Assembly (NCBI GenBank): GCA_941918925.1
Contig: OW799233.1
Location: 43,390,275-43,454,274, forward strand
Reading direction: 5' to 3'
DNA: 64,000 bases
From: Phyto melanocephala
Taxonomy: Eukaryota; Arthropoda; Insecta; Diptera; Rhinophoridae
A program made the position numbers and the translations under genes. The stretch's first letter is position 1. Each line of letters begins with the position of its first letter. Positions 35,971 through 46,900 of the stretch are shown one piece after another. A model generated the notes under the pieces. It ran no database searches. It was not told the origin of the DNA and saw only the letters and a program-made list of their open reading frames with translations.

Positions 35971-37878
35971 ATGTTTAAAATAAAAGAAGTCAAAAAGAAG
36001 CAAATTTCTTTAGAAAATAAGTTAAAAATTATAGAAGACAGTGAAAGTGGAGAATTTCTAAATGAAATTTGTAACAAGTATGGACTATCTAAGTTAACCA
36101 TTTGCACTATAAAAAATAGAAGGTGCAACAGGTGCACTAAAATCTCGCTACAGAATAGCAACTGGAGAATTTAAAAAAATGGAAGATGCGCTATACGAGT
36201 GGTTTCTATGGCAAAGAAAATTTCATATTCCAGTAGGGAGTACCCAGTTAAAATGTCAGGATCTGGAATTTCATAAAAAGTTTTATGAAGGCGACTTTTT
36301 TGCCAGTGATGGCTGGCTCACCAAATTCAAAAAAGCTATGGTATAAGATTACTCAAAGAATCTGGCGAAAAGCTATCGTCTTCTAATAGGGCCCATACGC
36401 TACACCATAATAATTGTTCAATCAAGTGACTGTGCCAGCTGATTGACCGTGTATGGGGTTGTGGTGTGATTATACCAGCTGATGGTGCTTTATCAAAAAT
36501 AGTCTGATATTTTTTTGATTGTACCAGCATGATTTAGTCGTGTGGCAAAATTGGCTCATAAAAGTTAATTCGTCAAGGCATAAACATCAAAAAATACAAC
36601 ATTTTAAATATAAATGCCAATTCATAGCAATTTCTTCATCCAAACACGTTTTTTTTTTGCTCCTAATTCGTTTTCACAAATTTTTTCGTTATTCATTACA
36701 AACTTTTCAGCACAATTTTTGGGTAAAAAATGAATTTTGTACTACCATGCCGGTGTAGTGTGTGCTTAAAGCTTAATTGCACAAGCTTATGGTGTTGTGT
36801 ATGGGCCCTATAAGGAACTTGTAGCTCCATTCATCAATAAATTAGATGCTGTTATTACGGAGCACGGCCTCACACATGAAGCAGTTTTTAATGCAGATGA
36901 ATTCGGGCTTTATTGGAAAATGTTGCCGGACAAAACGTATGTACATCAGGGTGAAAATTCTGCACCTGGCAGAAAACGAGAATAACGTTTTTAATTTGTG
37001 CGAATGCTGAGGGAACAAAGAAGATGTTTTCGTAACAAAGATTTGCCTGTTGCTTATGGAAACTCAAAATCGGCTTGAATGAATGCTTCTCTTTTTAAAA
37101 ATTGTTCCAGAGGTGAGTTGTTATTAGTAAATTTACATTTTTATTTTTATTGAGTTTATCTAAAAATAATTGCAGGTGGAAAACTTTTTAAAAGCTAAAA
37201 ACCTCACAATAAAAGCGCTTCTCTTGCTCGATAATGCTCCAAGTCATCCCCCTGCAGAAGAATTGGTGCAGCTAACTAAAGACGATAAAAATTGGATTAT
37301 GTACATGCCGCCTAATGTCACCCCACTGATTCAACCGATGGATCAGAATGCCATAAGACTTAAAGCATAATTATCGTAGTAGCCTACTAACAAAAATTAC
37401 GGGCTCATCTGAAGATTTCAGAACATCTCTCAAACAGACAGATTTATTTTAAGCAATATCTTTAGTTGCAATGTGATAGGAAAAACTCTCGTCTGATGTG
37501 CTAAAAAAATGTTGGAAAAATATTTTAGGTGACAGCGGTTTTGATAATGAAGATGATCTTCCCCTTTCAGCACTCCGAAATGGCGACGAAATGCGCACAA
37601 TCAATCATTGTTTAAATTTACTTAATGACAATTTTCCAACTTCTAGTTTTAACTATGAGGATCTGCATGATTGGAATATTGATGACCCAAATGAAGCAAT
37701 TGAGCAGGATAATGATAGCGATGACGAACAAATTTTGGTTCCTGTGAACCCATTGCCAAACGTTAAACATGAAGATGCAATTAAATGTTTTGACACATGC
37801 ATTCAGCCCATTGTTGAGAACAATATTGAAACTTCCATTGGCAAAACACGCCAATGTTTAATGACTGATTTTTTTTAA
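35971..37878 (+). pseudogene. Tigger transposase, frameshifted
   Basis: From Met 35971: first helix-turn-helix (ISLENKLKIIED, EICNKYGLSKLTICTIK), a frameshift near 36120, then the CENP-B type second domain (KKMEDALYEWFLWQRK, FFASDGWLTKFKK). A 424-bp MITE splits the gene. The DDE domain resumes with VFNADEFGLYW (first Asp), ALLLLDNAPSHPP (second) and PPNVTPLIQPMDQNAI (third), so the catalytic triad is still visible. A last segment (37498-37878) carries an acidic tail with SDDEQ. Several stops and frame changes make it inactive. Confidence 0.85.
36387..36810. mobile_element. MITE with TAGGGCCCATAC ends, nested in Tigger gene
   Basis: Inverted ends TAGGGCCCATACGCTACACCAT and ATGGTGTTGTGTATGGGCCC-TA, with TAA directly repeated at 36384-36386 and 36811-36813. 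A 3-bp TWA duplication is the PIF/Harbinger signature. Removing it rejoins the Tigger reading (SGEKLSS to KELVAPFI). Confidence 0.7.
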
Positions 37879-38539
37879 CAAACTAATTATGTACTTTATG
37901 TAACTACATTTTTACATACATTTGTACAAATGTATGATTTAAATCCTATTGTCTTGACTTGAATTTGTTTATCTTTTAAGTTTTTTCTTTTGTTTTTTGT
38001 TTTAAATAAAAAACTAATTTAAGTTAAACTATCTGCATGTGTTTTATATAACATAAAAGGAAGAAAAACTGTTGTCCAATAATACGAATTTTCCAATATT
38101 ACGAATAGGCCTGACATTATATAATTCGTATTATTGGACGTCCACTGTATATAAAACAGGATGTATGTATGTATGTATGGACTCCAAAACGGCTGGATCG
38201 ATTTTGATGAATTTTTTAGGGATTCTTCAGAGTATTTAGGCGGGTGACACTGTGAAGTCTGATATTTTATTTTCGGTCTGCGGGCGGAGGGGAGTGGCAA
38301 AATCCAATTTTCATATTGCACCACCAATGACATACATACATATATTTATTTTGTTTGTTTTTTTTTTATTTTTTGAAAGCCGTTGTCATGTTTTTTAAAA
38401 CGAGATATCAAACTCTTAAATTGGTTATGTAGTTCCGACGGTATTTACAAAAAAGCTATGTTAATAATGATCCAATATTAAAAGTTTAAAACTTTCGACA
38501 TTTCGCATTCCGAGTTTTCGGTTTATTTACAAAAAATAT

Positions 38540-39023
38540 TTACAGCTCTATGAGCAAATTCAATTGAAACTGCCCGGAAAATTAATCAAATACAAATCGA
38601 TCGACACAGTAATGGATGAAGGAAGAACAAGCCGTCAATTATCCCACTGAATTTTTGAATTCATTGCAACCACCCGATATGCCACCGCATGTACTAATAT
38701 TAAAGGTTGGATCACCGGTAATTCTTTATCGCCACTTAAACGCACCAAAGTTATGCAACGGAACCAGATTGACCATCAAAAACTGTTCACCAAATTTAAT
38801 CGAGGCAGCAATCATCGGTGGCAGATTAAAAGACGAAGACGTACTTGTTCTACGAATTCCGTTGATTTCTAACGATTTACCATTCCAATTCAAGCGGCTC
38901 CAATTCCCTTTGTGTCTTGCCTTTGCAATTACCATCAACAGAGCACAAAGCCAATCAATGACTATTGCTGGCTTAATTTTGGAAAATTCACACGGCAAAA
39001 AACATTTCTCCGCTGGTCTTAAG
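38540..39023 (+). pseudogene. Helitron helicase (Pif1-type), C-terminal fragment
   Basis: Reads KLIKYKSIDTVMDEG, a one-base insertion near 38620, then EQAVNYPTEFLNSLQPPDMP, HVLILKVGSPVILYRHLN, CNGTRLTIKN, and FAITINRAQSQSMTIAGL. These are the late helicase motifs of the Rep/Helicase protein that drives rolling-circle transposition. The remaining C-terminus is replaced where the LINE inserted (39039). The Rep nuclease and the Walker motifs are missing. Confidence 0.8.
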
Positions 39024-39289
39024 ATGAAGTAATAAATGTTTTTTTTTTTATTTATTTAATAGATATTTATATTACATATTTGCAATTTAAGAGATTAAAT
39101 ATTACTGTATTATCTATATTTGGCATAACATGATAGTTGTGACCCAGATTGGCATATATAAAGCTATGAGTTATTTCATTTATTTACGTTTCTAAATTTT
39201 TTAGTATATAAAAGTATAAAATTTATAATAAAGAGGTTATTAGATTCATTTCATTTATTCAAATTTATTTATTACTAGTTTCCTATACG

Positions 39290-39645
39290 TGCATTCAAAT
39301 CGCCAACTACGCAAAAATTTGTAGGAGAAAGTTCTAGTAAAAAATTTTCAAACGATTCAAAATCTACGTTCCAATTAGTGCAGTTTAAATATCGGGGTAT
39401 AAAAAAAATAAATTACCATCAAGATTAGCTGCTAATAAAACGTTATTATTTGCATGAATCGAAAATTTTAATTTATAAGCTTTTTGTATTTCCTTTTTGA
39501 AGCCATACAAGCATCCACCGCTAGCACGACCAACATTATGGGTTTTCTTTGCATCAATCCAATATAATTTGTAATTTTGAAAGTATGTAGCAAAAAGTTG
39601 TCGTTTTCCAGCTATAACATGAGTTTCAAAAAGGAAGAAAATATC
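39290..39645 (-). pseudogene. LINE ORF2 endonuclease fragment
   Basis: Minus-strand reading gives FFETHVIAGKRQLFATYF, LYWIDAKKTHNVGRASGGC and, after a one-base frame change, FCVVGDLNARIGN. These are middle and late motifs of the apurinic-type endonuclease (GRASGG and GDLNARIG). The frame then stops and no reverse transcriptase follows, which marks the internal deletion. Confidence 0.75.
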
Positions 39646-39730
39646 AAATAAAAGTTACAAAATTTCCTAAACTAAGAGAACTGGCAGGGTATGCGACATT
39701 ATATGAGACTAAGCGGCATGTGTTGTATTG

Positions 39731-40536
39731 CTATTGTGCAGGGACATTTGTTGAGGTTGCAGCAGTATCTTCAACATTATTGTTCATATTTCGAACTGTG
39801 ACGTCTATAGAGGAATTGGCTTCAGACAATAAATTTCTTAAAAACTCAGCATCATCATTACAATTAGCAACTGCTTTTCCCATTGGCCAAGTGTATCTTT
39901 TGTTATTAATAAAAATACAGAATTCACCCATCCTGACCTTTAAATTATTTTGAGAATTTGCAACAGCTTTATTTATTTGCCTTAAATTATATCTCATATT
40001 TTGTTCTTCATTGGTATAGTCCTTTTGAATGAAAATCGAACAATCATTTAAGTTACCCTTGGCAGCTATTACATTGGCAGCTTGCATATTTGTTTCCAGT
40101 GTAAATAAAAATATATTTTTCGATGGCAATTTACGCGCATTTATAACATGTATGTTAATCTTAAGTACGTTGGAGCATAATTTAGTAAATTAATTTTTAG
40201 CTTCGTTGTTATTTTTGCTATTTAAGCCACTAACAACAATATTTGCTGAACGAGTCCTTCGAATAATATATTCAAGACGAGTTGAAAGTTTGTTGATGTC
40301 ATTTCTTAATTTAACGTTTCTTGTCTAAGTTCCTCAATTTCTGTTTTGATTGATACAAGGTCTTCCTTTCTGGTGACATCTTTCAATTTTGCATCTAAAA
40401 GGTTGCAGAGCTTATCCCAAGATAATACATCAGGAGTAGTTTGATTATCCATAATATTAGTCGTTAATTGCTTCTTGTTATTATTATTGATTAATTGTTC
40501 CGGTGATGACAAATTTCTGTGGCGCGTAAAACTCAT
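39731..40536 (-). pseudogene. LINE ORF1 protein, interrupted
   Basis: N-terminal part 40536-40306 begins MSFTRHRNLSSPEQLINN and contains a probable coiled coil (TRKEDLVSIKTEIEELRQE). After a frame change the RNA-binding-like part runs to 39731 with LFTLETNMQAANVIAAKGNL, IFIQKDYTNEEQNMRYNLRQ and VRMGEFCIFINNKRYTW. The pattern (coiled coil, then an RRM-like block with an IQKDYT..E.N.R motif) fits ORF1 of I/Jockey/LOA-type LINEs. The clade is not resolved. Confidence 0.65.
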
Positions 40537-41017
40537 TCATGAAGTAATAAATGAATATAATTTCCAATTTGCCTTAAATACATGCGTTATTTTTAGATTG
40601 AGCCTATACCTACACCATATTATTATGTAAGTTATTCTGAGAAAAACCTTACGATAGTTATTCCATGGATTTTTATTAGAAGGCCGTTAATTTCGTTAAA
40701 AGCTCAATTAAAATCGTGTGGTAATGCAACACTAATGTTTGCTTAGGGCCAGCAACACGGACCGGGTCTGCTGGTAAAAAATAAAAATTTCAAACTATAA
40801 TGCTGCTTAAGAAACATATTTGACCTTATGCCAGTTGCCAACGTCGTTGTCTTCGTTAAGGCCAACATCACCTTGTTGTTGGTTTCAGATGTGAAACAAC
40901 GCTAAACATGCTACGGCATCACAAGATTGCTAGAGATAATTAAATTTGATATCGAAGTAATGTCGATATATGAAGAAACAAAGTATTATTAATTGATTAT
41001 AACAAGCACAATATCCG

Positions 41018-42000
41018 GTTCTTCGCCAGCACAGTTCTTATCACTTATTGAATACTTAAGGTACTTAATTTCAGAATTCTAAATATCAAAAATTTAAAAA
41101 AGATTCGAAAACATTTTCAATCTCAGCTTGGATCAATTGTCCCTAATTTAAAAATAAATTTAAAAAACTAAAAAAAACAAAAAAGTACCTTTCTAGTTAC
41201 ACATTTTCAATCACACCTCAAATCAATAGTCATTGTTTTCACAATTCTAGCTTCATAAACTTACACAATACAAAAAGTGCCATAAAAATGCGAAAAGTAT
41301 CTTTTTGGTCACCCATAACAGTTTCAGTTCCAATTCGAATTTCAAAATTTTAGCTTAAATATGGAAAATACAAAAAGTACCATAAAAATGCGAAAAATTA
41401 CCTTTTTGGCCGTTCATAACATTTGCTGTCTCAACTTAAATTAATAAAAGTCTTTAATCCCGAAATTCTAGCTTTATAAACGTAAAAAATGCAAATAGCA
41501 CCATAAAAGTGCAAAAAAAAATTATACATTTTTGGTCACTCATTTAAAAAATTACTTCTTACAAATTTTTTTACTTCTTAAATAAGTTTTTTCACCCAAT
41601 TAGAATTTTCGAACATTAATTTTGTGGAGTAAAAAACGTAAAATGTTAAACATTTTGTTATGTATGCCTTAAGTACTAGAAAAACTTTAATTTTAAAGAC
41701 ATTTTCGAAAGTTAAGAATTAATTTCGAAAATTCGAACTTTGTTTCTAATTCTTAAAACTAAAGAAACATTTAACTATATTTGCTTTAAATTAATAAAAA
41801 AATAGATTTCTAAAACACTTGCTCGTTTGTGTTTTTTGAATAAAAGTTTTTAATAGAAAGAGATTTTCGAACATTATATCTAAAGACTGGCAGTGATCAT
41901 TTTAAAATGTTTAAAATTATTTCGTAAGGCACACCACAAACAAAGCATTTATGTAACTTGGAATTTAATTTCGAAAATTTATACATTTAATTTCGAAATT
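41018..42000. repeat. Tandem ~125-bp units and TTCGAA phrases
   Basis: Three units sharing AATACAAAAAGT(G/A)CCATAAAAATGCG and a following CTTTTTGG(T/C)CA..CATAAC run from about 41140 to 41545. The start, ATATCCGGTTCTTCGCCAGC, resembles the beginning of the 6485-7200 repeat. Downstream phrases such as TTTTCGAACATTAA recur in Ask1 intron 2. Non-coding. Confidence 0.45.
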
Positions 42001-42010
42001 ATAATTTGAT

Positions 42011-42054
42011 ATATGTATGTATGTATGTATGTAGGTATGTATGTATGTATGTAT
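42011..42054. repeat. (TATG)n microsatellite, left of LINE
   Basis: About eleven TATG units with one TAGG variant. Read on the minus strand it is (ACAT)n. It directly abuts the 3' end of the LINE fragment that follows. Confidence 0.9.
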
Positions 42055-43130
42055 GTTTTTTTTTATTAACGAGGTGAAATCATCGAAAGACCCTGGTACT
42101 CAGGTCATCCAGGAGTGCGTGACGTTAACACGCTAAAACACCTCGGTACACTGGCCCAAAATCCCTGCGGAACTACCACAAAGCTATACATCGCAGGGGG
42201 GAGAAGGTACAACACCCAAACTATAACATCCTATTACGGATTTTCTCAACCCTACGAAGTTCAATGAGAACCAATCTAGCATATTCACATACATACTCCC
42301 AACTGCGTGCAGAGGACAACATAATCTCCACTATATTACCGTGATCAACACTATGTCCTATCATCCTCTCAAGGTGTATTCTCTCCCTATCAAAACGAGG
42401 GCACGAAAAGAATACATGTTCAGCATTCTCCTCGACATTACCATCACAACTCGGACAGAAATCTGTATAAGTAAGACCGGAAACAACCATGTCCACTAAG
42501 CAACTGCGTAACATAGAAGTCCAGATCCCCATGTGTTCACTTGAACCATGGGACTAAGTCAGGAATAAGAGAAAACGTCCATCTACCCTTCTCTGACAAG
42601 GACCATGACCGCTGCCACTCAGCAATCGTTTCAATATCCGAGAAGCCTCTGATCTGAAGATCAATTGGCATCATTCCCGCAATCACCAATGCTGCATCAT
42701 CTGATACAGTCCGGAAAGCACAAATAACTCGCAAAGTAGCCAGTCTATATACTGGGCTTATAATTCCCCTATAGGTCTTCAACCCAAGAGCCCGAGACCA
42801 GATAGGTGATGCATACATAATCACACTCTTAACTACTCCAGCCAGAAGTTTCCGACGTAAGTACTTTGGGCCTCTCGTATTTGGCATTATACGAGACAGA
42901 GCAGTATATGTTCTCGAAGACTTCCCAGCAACATATAGCAGATGTTCCTTAAAAGATAAACGGCAATCTATCATAACCCCAAGATATTTAAGCGAAGGTT
43001 TCGTCTCAACACAACACGATCCCACATTTAATTTCACAGACTCCATTGACCTACGGCTGGATATCAAAATCGCCTCTGTCTTTTGGTCAGCGAGCCCCAA
43101 ATTAACAGATTCCAACCAGGAACGCACAAT
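42055..43130 (-). mobile_element. R1-clade LINE (Waldo-like), 5'-truncated
   Basis: Minus-strand C-terminal half of a LINE ORF2: end of the reverse transcriptase/thumb (ADQKTEAILISSRR, KPSLKYLGVMIDCRLSF, TYTALSRIMPNTRGPK, YASPIWSRAL, RLATLRVICAFRTVSDDAA) and a CCHC finger (CPSCDG, then H, then C). One in-frame stop near 42537 and a frameshift follow. Its 3' end reads TTAATAAAAAAAAAA before (ACAT)n, and the same microsatellite flanks the truncated 5' side. Waldo elements of the R1 clade are known to insert into (ACAY)n; this fits. Confidence 0.8.
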
Positions 43131-43176
43131 TATGTATGTATGTATGTATGTATGTATGCATGTATGTATGTATGTT
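43131..43176. repeat. (TATG)n microsatellite, right of LINE
   Basis: About eleven TATG units with one CATG variant, matching the block on the other side of the LINE. Together they look like one microsatellite split, and partly duplicated, by the insertion. Confidence 0.9.
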
Positions 43177-43179
43177 TTG

Positions 43180-43917
43180 TTGACCTCTTGGTGAGCTGCA
43201 AGTTTTTTCGTATAAATAATTATAATTCTTGAATTTGATCCATATTTCGTTAACCAACGGCTGGTAGCTTTGGGACTAATCCAGCGGCAAAAATTAAATT
43301 AACAACAACACAACTTAATTGTAACACATTTAATATTTCACAGATGTATAAGATTTTCGAACATTGAATCTTAAGCCAACAATTATAATGACCTTGGTAT
43401 TGCACACCACAAAATTTAATTTAAAAAAAAAACAAAATTTTAAACTCGAAAATTTTGAAATTAATTTCAAAATAATAATAAAATTCAAACAATGCAGTTC
43501 TTTATTTTTTTTTAGTTTTTTTTTACAAGCTTGCATGCTCTTTATTCTTTCAAAATTTCTCATTTTTTTTGTGTTTTTTCGTCTTTAATGACATTGCAGT
43601 TTCATAACAATTTTATTTAAAGTTTTTTTTCAATTATTATTTTTTTTATATTTTTTTTTTAAATCTTTGTTCAATTTTTTTAAGGTTAGTTTTGTTATGC
43701 TACCTTACAAATGAAACATAATCGATTTATGTACCTGTTAATACGACAATTAAACAAAAAAATAAATAAAAATAAATTTAAAATGTCTCTTCTTAAAACG
43801 AGTAAATAGTATACTACGAAAGCGTCCGTTCTGTTGCTGCAGTTGCCAGTTAGTATTGTATTGAGGTGGTACCGCGGTACTGGAGGTGTTAGTGGTTTCT
43901 TATCACAACCGATATAT
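43180..43917. other. Region downstream of ninaE, 3' UTR expected
   Basis: No coding content. The opsin 3' UTR must lie immediately left of 43918. Possible minus-strand AATAAA signals appear as TTTATT at 43613-43618 and 43542-43547, but AT-rich context makes the choice uncertain. Confidence 0.4.
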
Positions 43918-46900
43918 TTAGGCCTTGGCTTCAGATTCATTATTGGTAGCCTGCGAGGTGGCATCACTCGATTTGCCGTCATCAACTTTGCCAAAGACAC
44001 AGCAGGGACATTTCTCTTTCAAAGCCAATCGGTATTTGGGATGGCTTGGGAGAGAGATTTGGTTTAGACAATAAAGTTGAAAAATCTTACAATAGAATAA
44101 TTTAATAAATTTACCTGATACCATACACAATGGGATTGTAGCAGGCTGCTGATTTGGCAAAGCAGGCTCCCCAGATGGTATTTAAGGGCGTGAGACCCTC
44201 GTATTCGAATAGACCCAAAGCGTTGATGATGGTGTAGGGAGTCCAGGCCATGAACCACAGCGAAATTGTAACTAAGGCCACTTTGGCCAATTTGCCTTCG
44301 GCACTCTTATCAGCATCCTCAGATGAACGCAATGATTTGACATTCATTTTCTTGGCTTGTTCGCGCATGGCTTTTTCGTGAGCCGATACAGCCTAAGAGA
44401 AAGATACAGAAAAAGCGCGCAATAGCAGCAGCATAATATTTAAGTAAAACTTACACGATTCGTCAACTTGGAATACCTACCGCAATTATAAACCAATATG
44501 AATAGCAGATCAAGAACAATGGCAGAATGTACACAAATACCGTATAAAAGATTAAGTATGAACGTGGATTCCAATCGCGTTCCAAATAATCAATACCACA
44601 TGATGTTAAATTACCCTCAGGCACATACCTGTTTCCAAATAATTAAATCGAAAATTAAATTAAACAATTAAAGAAACAACTTTCGATTACCTGCTCCAAC
44701 CGAATATCGGCGCCAATGTCCAAATGCTAGCCATAAACCAGATCGCGGCTATTTTCATAATTGCCAATTTAATGGTCATCGGCTGACCGGCCATACCCTT
44801 AACAATGACATTGTAACGATCCAACGAAATCATACACATCGATAAGATGGAGCTGCAACCAAAGGCCGAACCTAAGGCGCCATAAATATCACACATCATT
44901 GGACCCAATATCCATGTCTCATAGAAGAGATTTATGCCCATCATGGGCGTATTGGTGATCATGATGCCAAAATCGGATATCGCTAGATTAATAACTAATA
45001 GATTTGCAGGAGTACGTAGTGATTTGGTGGTGGAGAATATATAAATCACCACACCGTTTCCGCACCATGAAATTGAGCCAATCATAATCATATACATCGT
45101 CAAGATTTTGGCCCATATGGGATCCATAGCGGGAAATTGATTCCAATATGGATGTACCAAATGGGCCATATCGGGTGTAACCTGAAATTATTACAAAAAT
45201 TAAAACAAACAAAAAAAAAATGCGCTAACGAAATAAAATCGAATTTTAAATTAATCAAGGGAGCTTTTCAATTCAGAGAATGCAAAATGTTTGTTGTGTT
45301 TGTCCTAGTGGTTTGAATTTTTTGAAAATTGTGAAAAATGTTCTGAATAGCTCAAATGTGTGATAAAAACTGGCAGCCATTTCATGTAAATTTATAAAAA
45401 TAAAAATTGAATTAAAAGTAAACAAAAGAATTTGTTTTTTGTGTTCTTCGGGCCTTTGTGTGTAGGAATGTTGTCACCTGATGAGAATTTCTCTTGATCC
45501 TTATCATTATTAACAATTGCATTATATTTTCTCAAGACAAATTCATTCATCAGGTAGTCTAGATTCGTCAGCTGATTATTTGTTTCCTTACTTCTTTTAA
45601 ACTTCAGCTGTCAAATTCCATAGATAAAAAATAATTCTCTCTCTTCCCTCACTTATTCCAAAGGTCAAAATTCATATACACTCATACCCCGGTTTGCGTC
45701 GTTTCGAAGTTGCGTCTTTTTAAAATTTCCTTTATTTTGATGTTGCGTCGTTTTTGCTTCTGTTTGCGTCGCATGACTTCGTAGTTGCGTCGTTAGTGCT
45801 TCGATGTGCGCCGTTAATTTGAAAATATTGGTAGAAAGCCAAACTAGAAAAAGGGGATTTCTCCGTCTAAGTCTAATGTAAATTTGTATGTGAAAGTTGT
45901 CTTCAAGTTTGTCTTCGTTGGTAGTTTCAAACTACATTTGGTGAAGTGAAGTTTAATCTAAATATTTTGCAACAATGAGGCAAAAAAGAAAGGAAATAAG
46001 CTTAGAACAAAAACTGGATACTTTAAAGCGCTTTAAATCAGGGAAGAAAACTGTCGATATTGGAAGAAACCTGGGTTTAGCCCTTCTACAATAAAAAAAA
46101 CATTTGTTCCAAAAACGCTGATAGACTTTTACCTTTTTAATTTATGTTCTATCAATTTCTTATTTTTAATTTTAATCCTAATATTTTTGTTATGTTTTTT
46201 TAAGTGTTTTTCATTTTAATAAAAACTATTATTACACAGATAATAAAACAAAATTTGTATTTTCTATTGAAAAACACAATTTTTTAACTAAAATTATGAG
46301 TGTCGGAACGAATTAAATGAAATGAATGGAAAATTGCGATTCGGTTTGCGTCGTTTCAGTTTTGTCTCGTTTTTCCGGCCCTATTTAGCGACGCAAAACG
46401 GGGTATGAGTGTATTTAAAAAACATAAACAAAATAGTTCTCTCCGCACTGCGATTACCTGATGAATGACTATGCCTTGATATTGTCTTAATATCATTTTG
46501 CGATGAGTAAATATTTTTTAGTTTTGTATGTTAAATTACATTTACAAAAATTGTTTTTAATTAAAAACAAAAAAAAAAAAAAAAGAATTAAAATACAGTA
46601 GACTCGCGGTAACGTGAACTATTAAAAACCGAGCGTGTTAACGTTTGCGAAGTTGTTTATGTTGACGAAGGTGTAACTCTTTAAAATTTCCAAATAAATT
46701 CGACATGTGATTTAACTCAAATTCATATAATTTTTCGTATTTCGGATTGTTACTTATGTACATATGTACGTACATATGACTTGTTACGAAAAAAGTGCAT
46801 TAAAATTAATTTCAAAAATGCGTTACCTTTTTTTGGATTATCTTTTAATTTTCAAATTTTAATTGCTGAACAAATTCTTTCTCTCAAAAAAGCTAATGGG

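Larger units (their letters stand above)
35273..38147 (+). mobile_element. Tigger/pogo DNA transposon
   Basis: Terminal inverted repeats CAGTGGACGTCCAATA.TACGAA (35273) and TTCGTATTATTGGACGTCC-ACTG (to 38147), flanked by TA. Further subterminal copies of CCAATA(A/G)TACGAAT occur at both ends. Encodes a recognisable but broken transposase (35971-37878). Two MITEs are nested in it (35533-35925 and 36387-36810). It interrupts the first bases of a Helitron. Confidence 0.85.
39039..40538 (-). mobile_element. Internally deleted non-LTR retrotransposon with 15-bp target duplication
   Basis: Flanked by ATGAAGTAATAAATG at 39024-39038 and 40539-40553. A poly(T) run starts at 39039, which is the poly(A) tail of this minus-strand element, preceded in its own sense by AATAAATAAA. 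It contains ORF1 (40536-39731) and the endonuclease start of ORF2 (about 39645-39290); the reverse transcriptase is absent. The 5' boundary lies 2 nt before the ORF1 Met. It is therefore a 1.5-kb deletion derivative inserted by target-primed reverse transcription. Confidence 0.8.
35261..40774 (+). mobile_element. Helitron, interrupted by Tigger and LINE insertions
   Basis: 5' end TCTATCTATA continues, beyond the Tigger insertion, with TATATAAAACAGGATGTATG and ACTCCAAAACGGCTGGATCG, which is the characteristic start of insect Helitrons. The 3' end is CACGGACCGGGTCTGCTGG followed by T, a hairpin-rich tip ending CTRR|T (CTGG|T). Coding content is only the C-terminal part of the helicase (38540-39023). 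Nested: Tigger 35273-38147, inserted 12 nt from the tip with a TA duplication, and a LINE derivative 39039-40538. Sits right behind Ask1's poly(A) signal. Confidence 0.75.

Noticed and set aside
39039..40538. LINE sequence as gene fragment captured by the Helitron
   Set aside because: A perfect 15-bp target duplication and poly(A) tail show an independent retrotransposition into the Helitron.
42011..42054. TATG repeats as a CRISPR-like array
   Set aside because: A simple 4-bp microsatellite in a eukaryotic genome with no spacers.
42001..43180. Helitron-style capture as explanation for the LINE fragment
   Set aside because: The matching microsatellite on both sides, A-rich 3' end and 5' truncation fit ordinary target-primed insertion better.
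45470..45500. CTGATGAGAATTTC as another hammerhead core
   Set aside because: No GAAA after a closing stem II and no stem I partner nearby; the match is to the core heptamer only.
46452..46475. CTGATGAATGACT as a ribozyme core
   Set aside because: It is the TCATTCATCAGG inverted end of a MITE; no hammerhead stems can be drawn.
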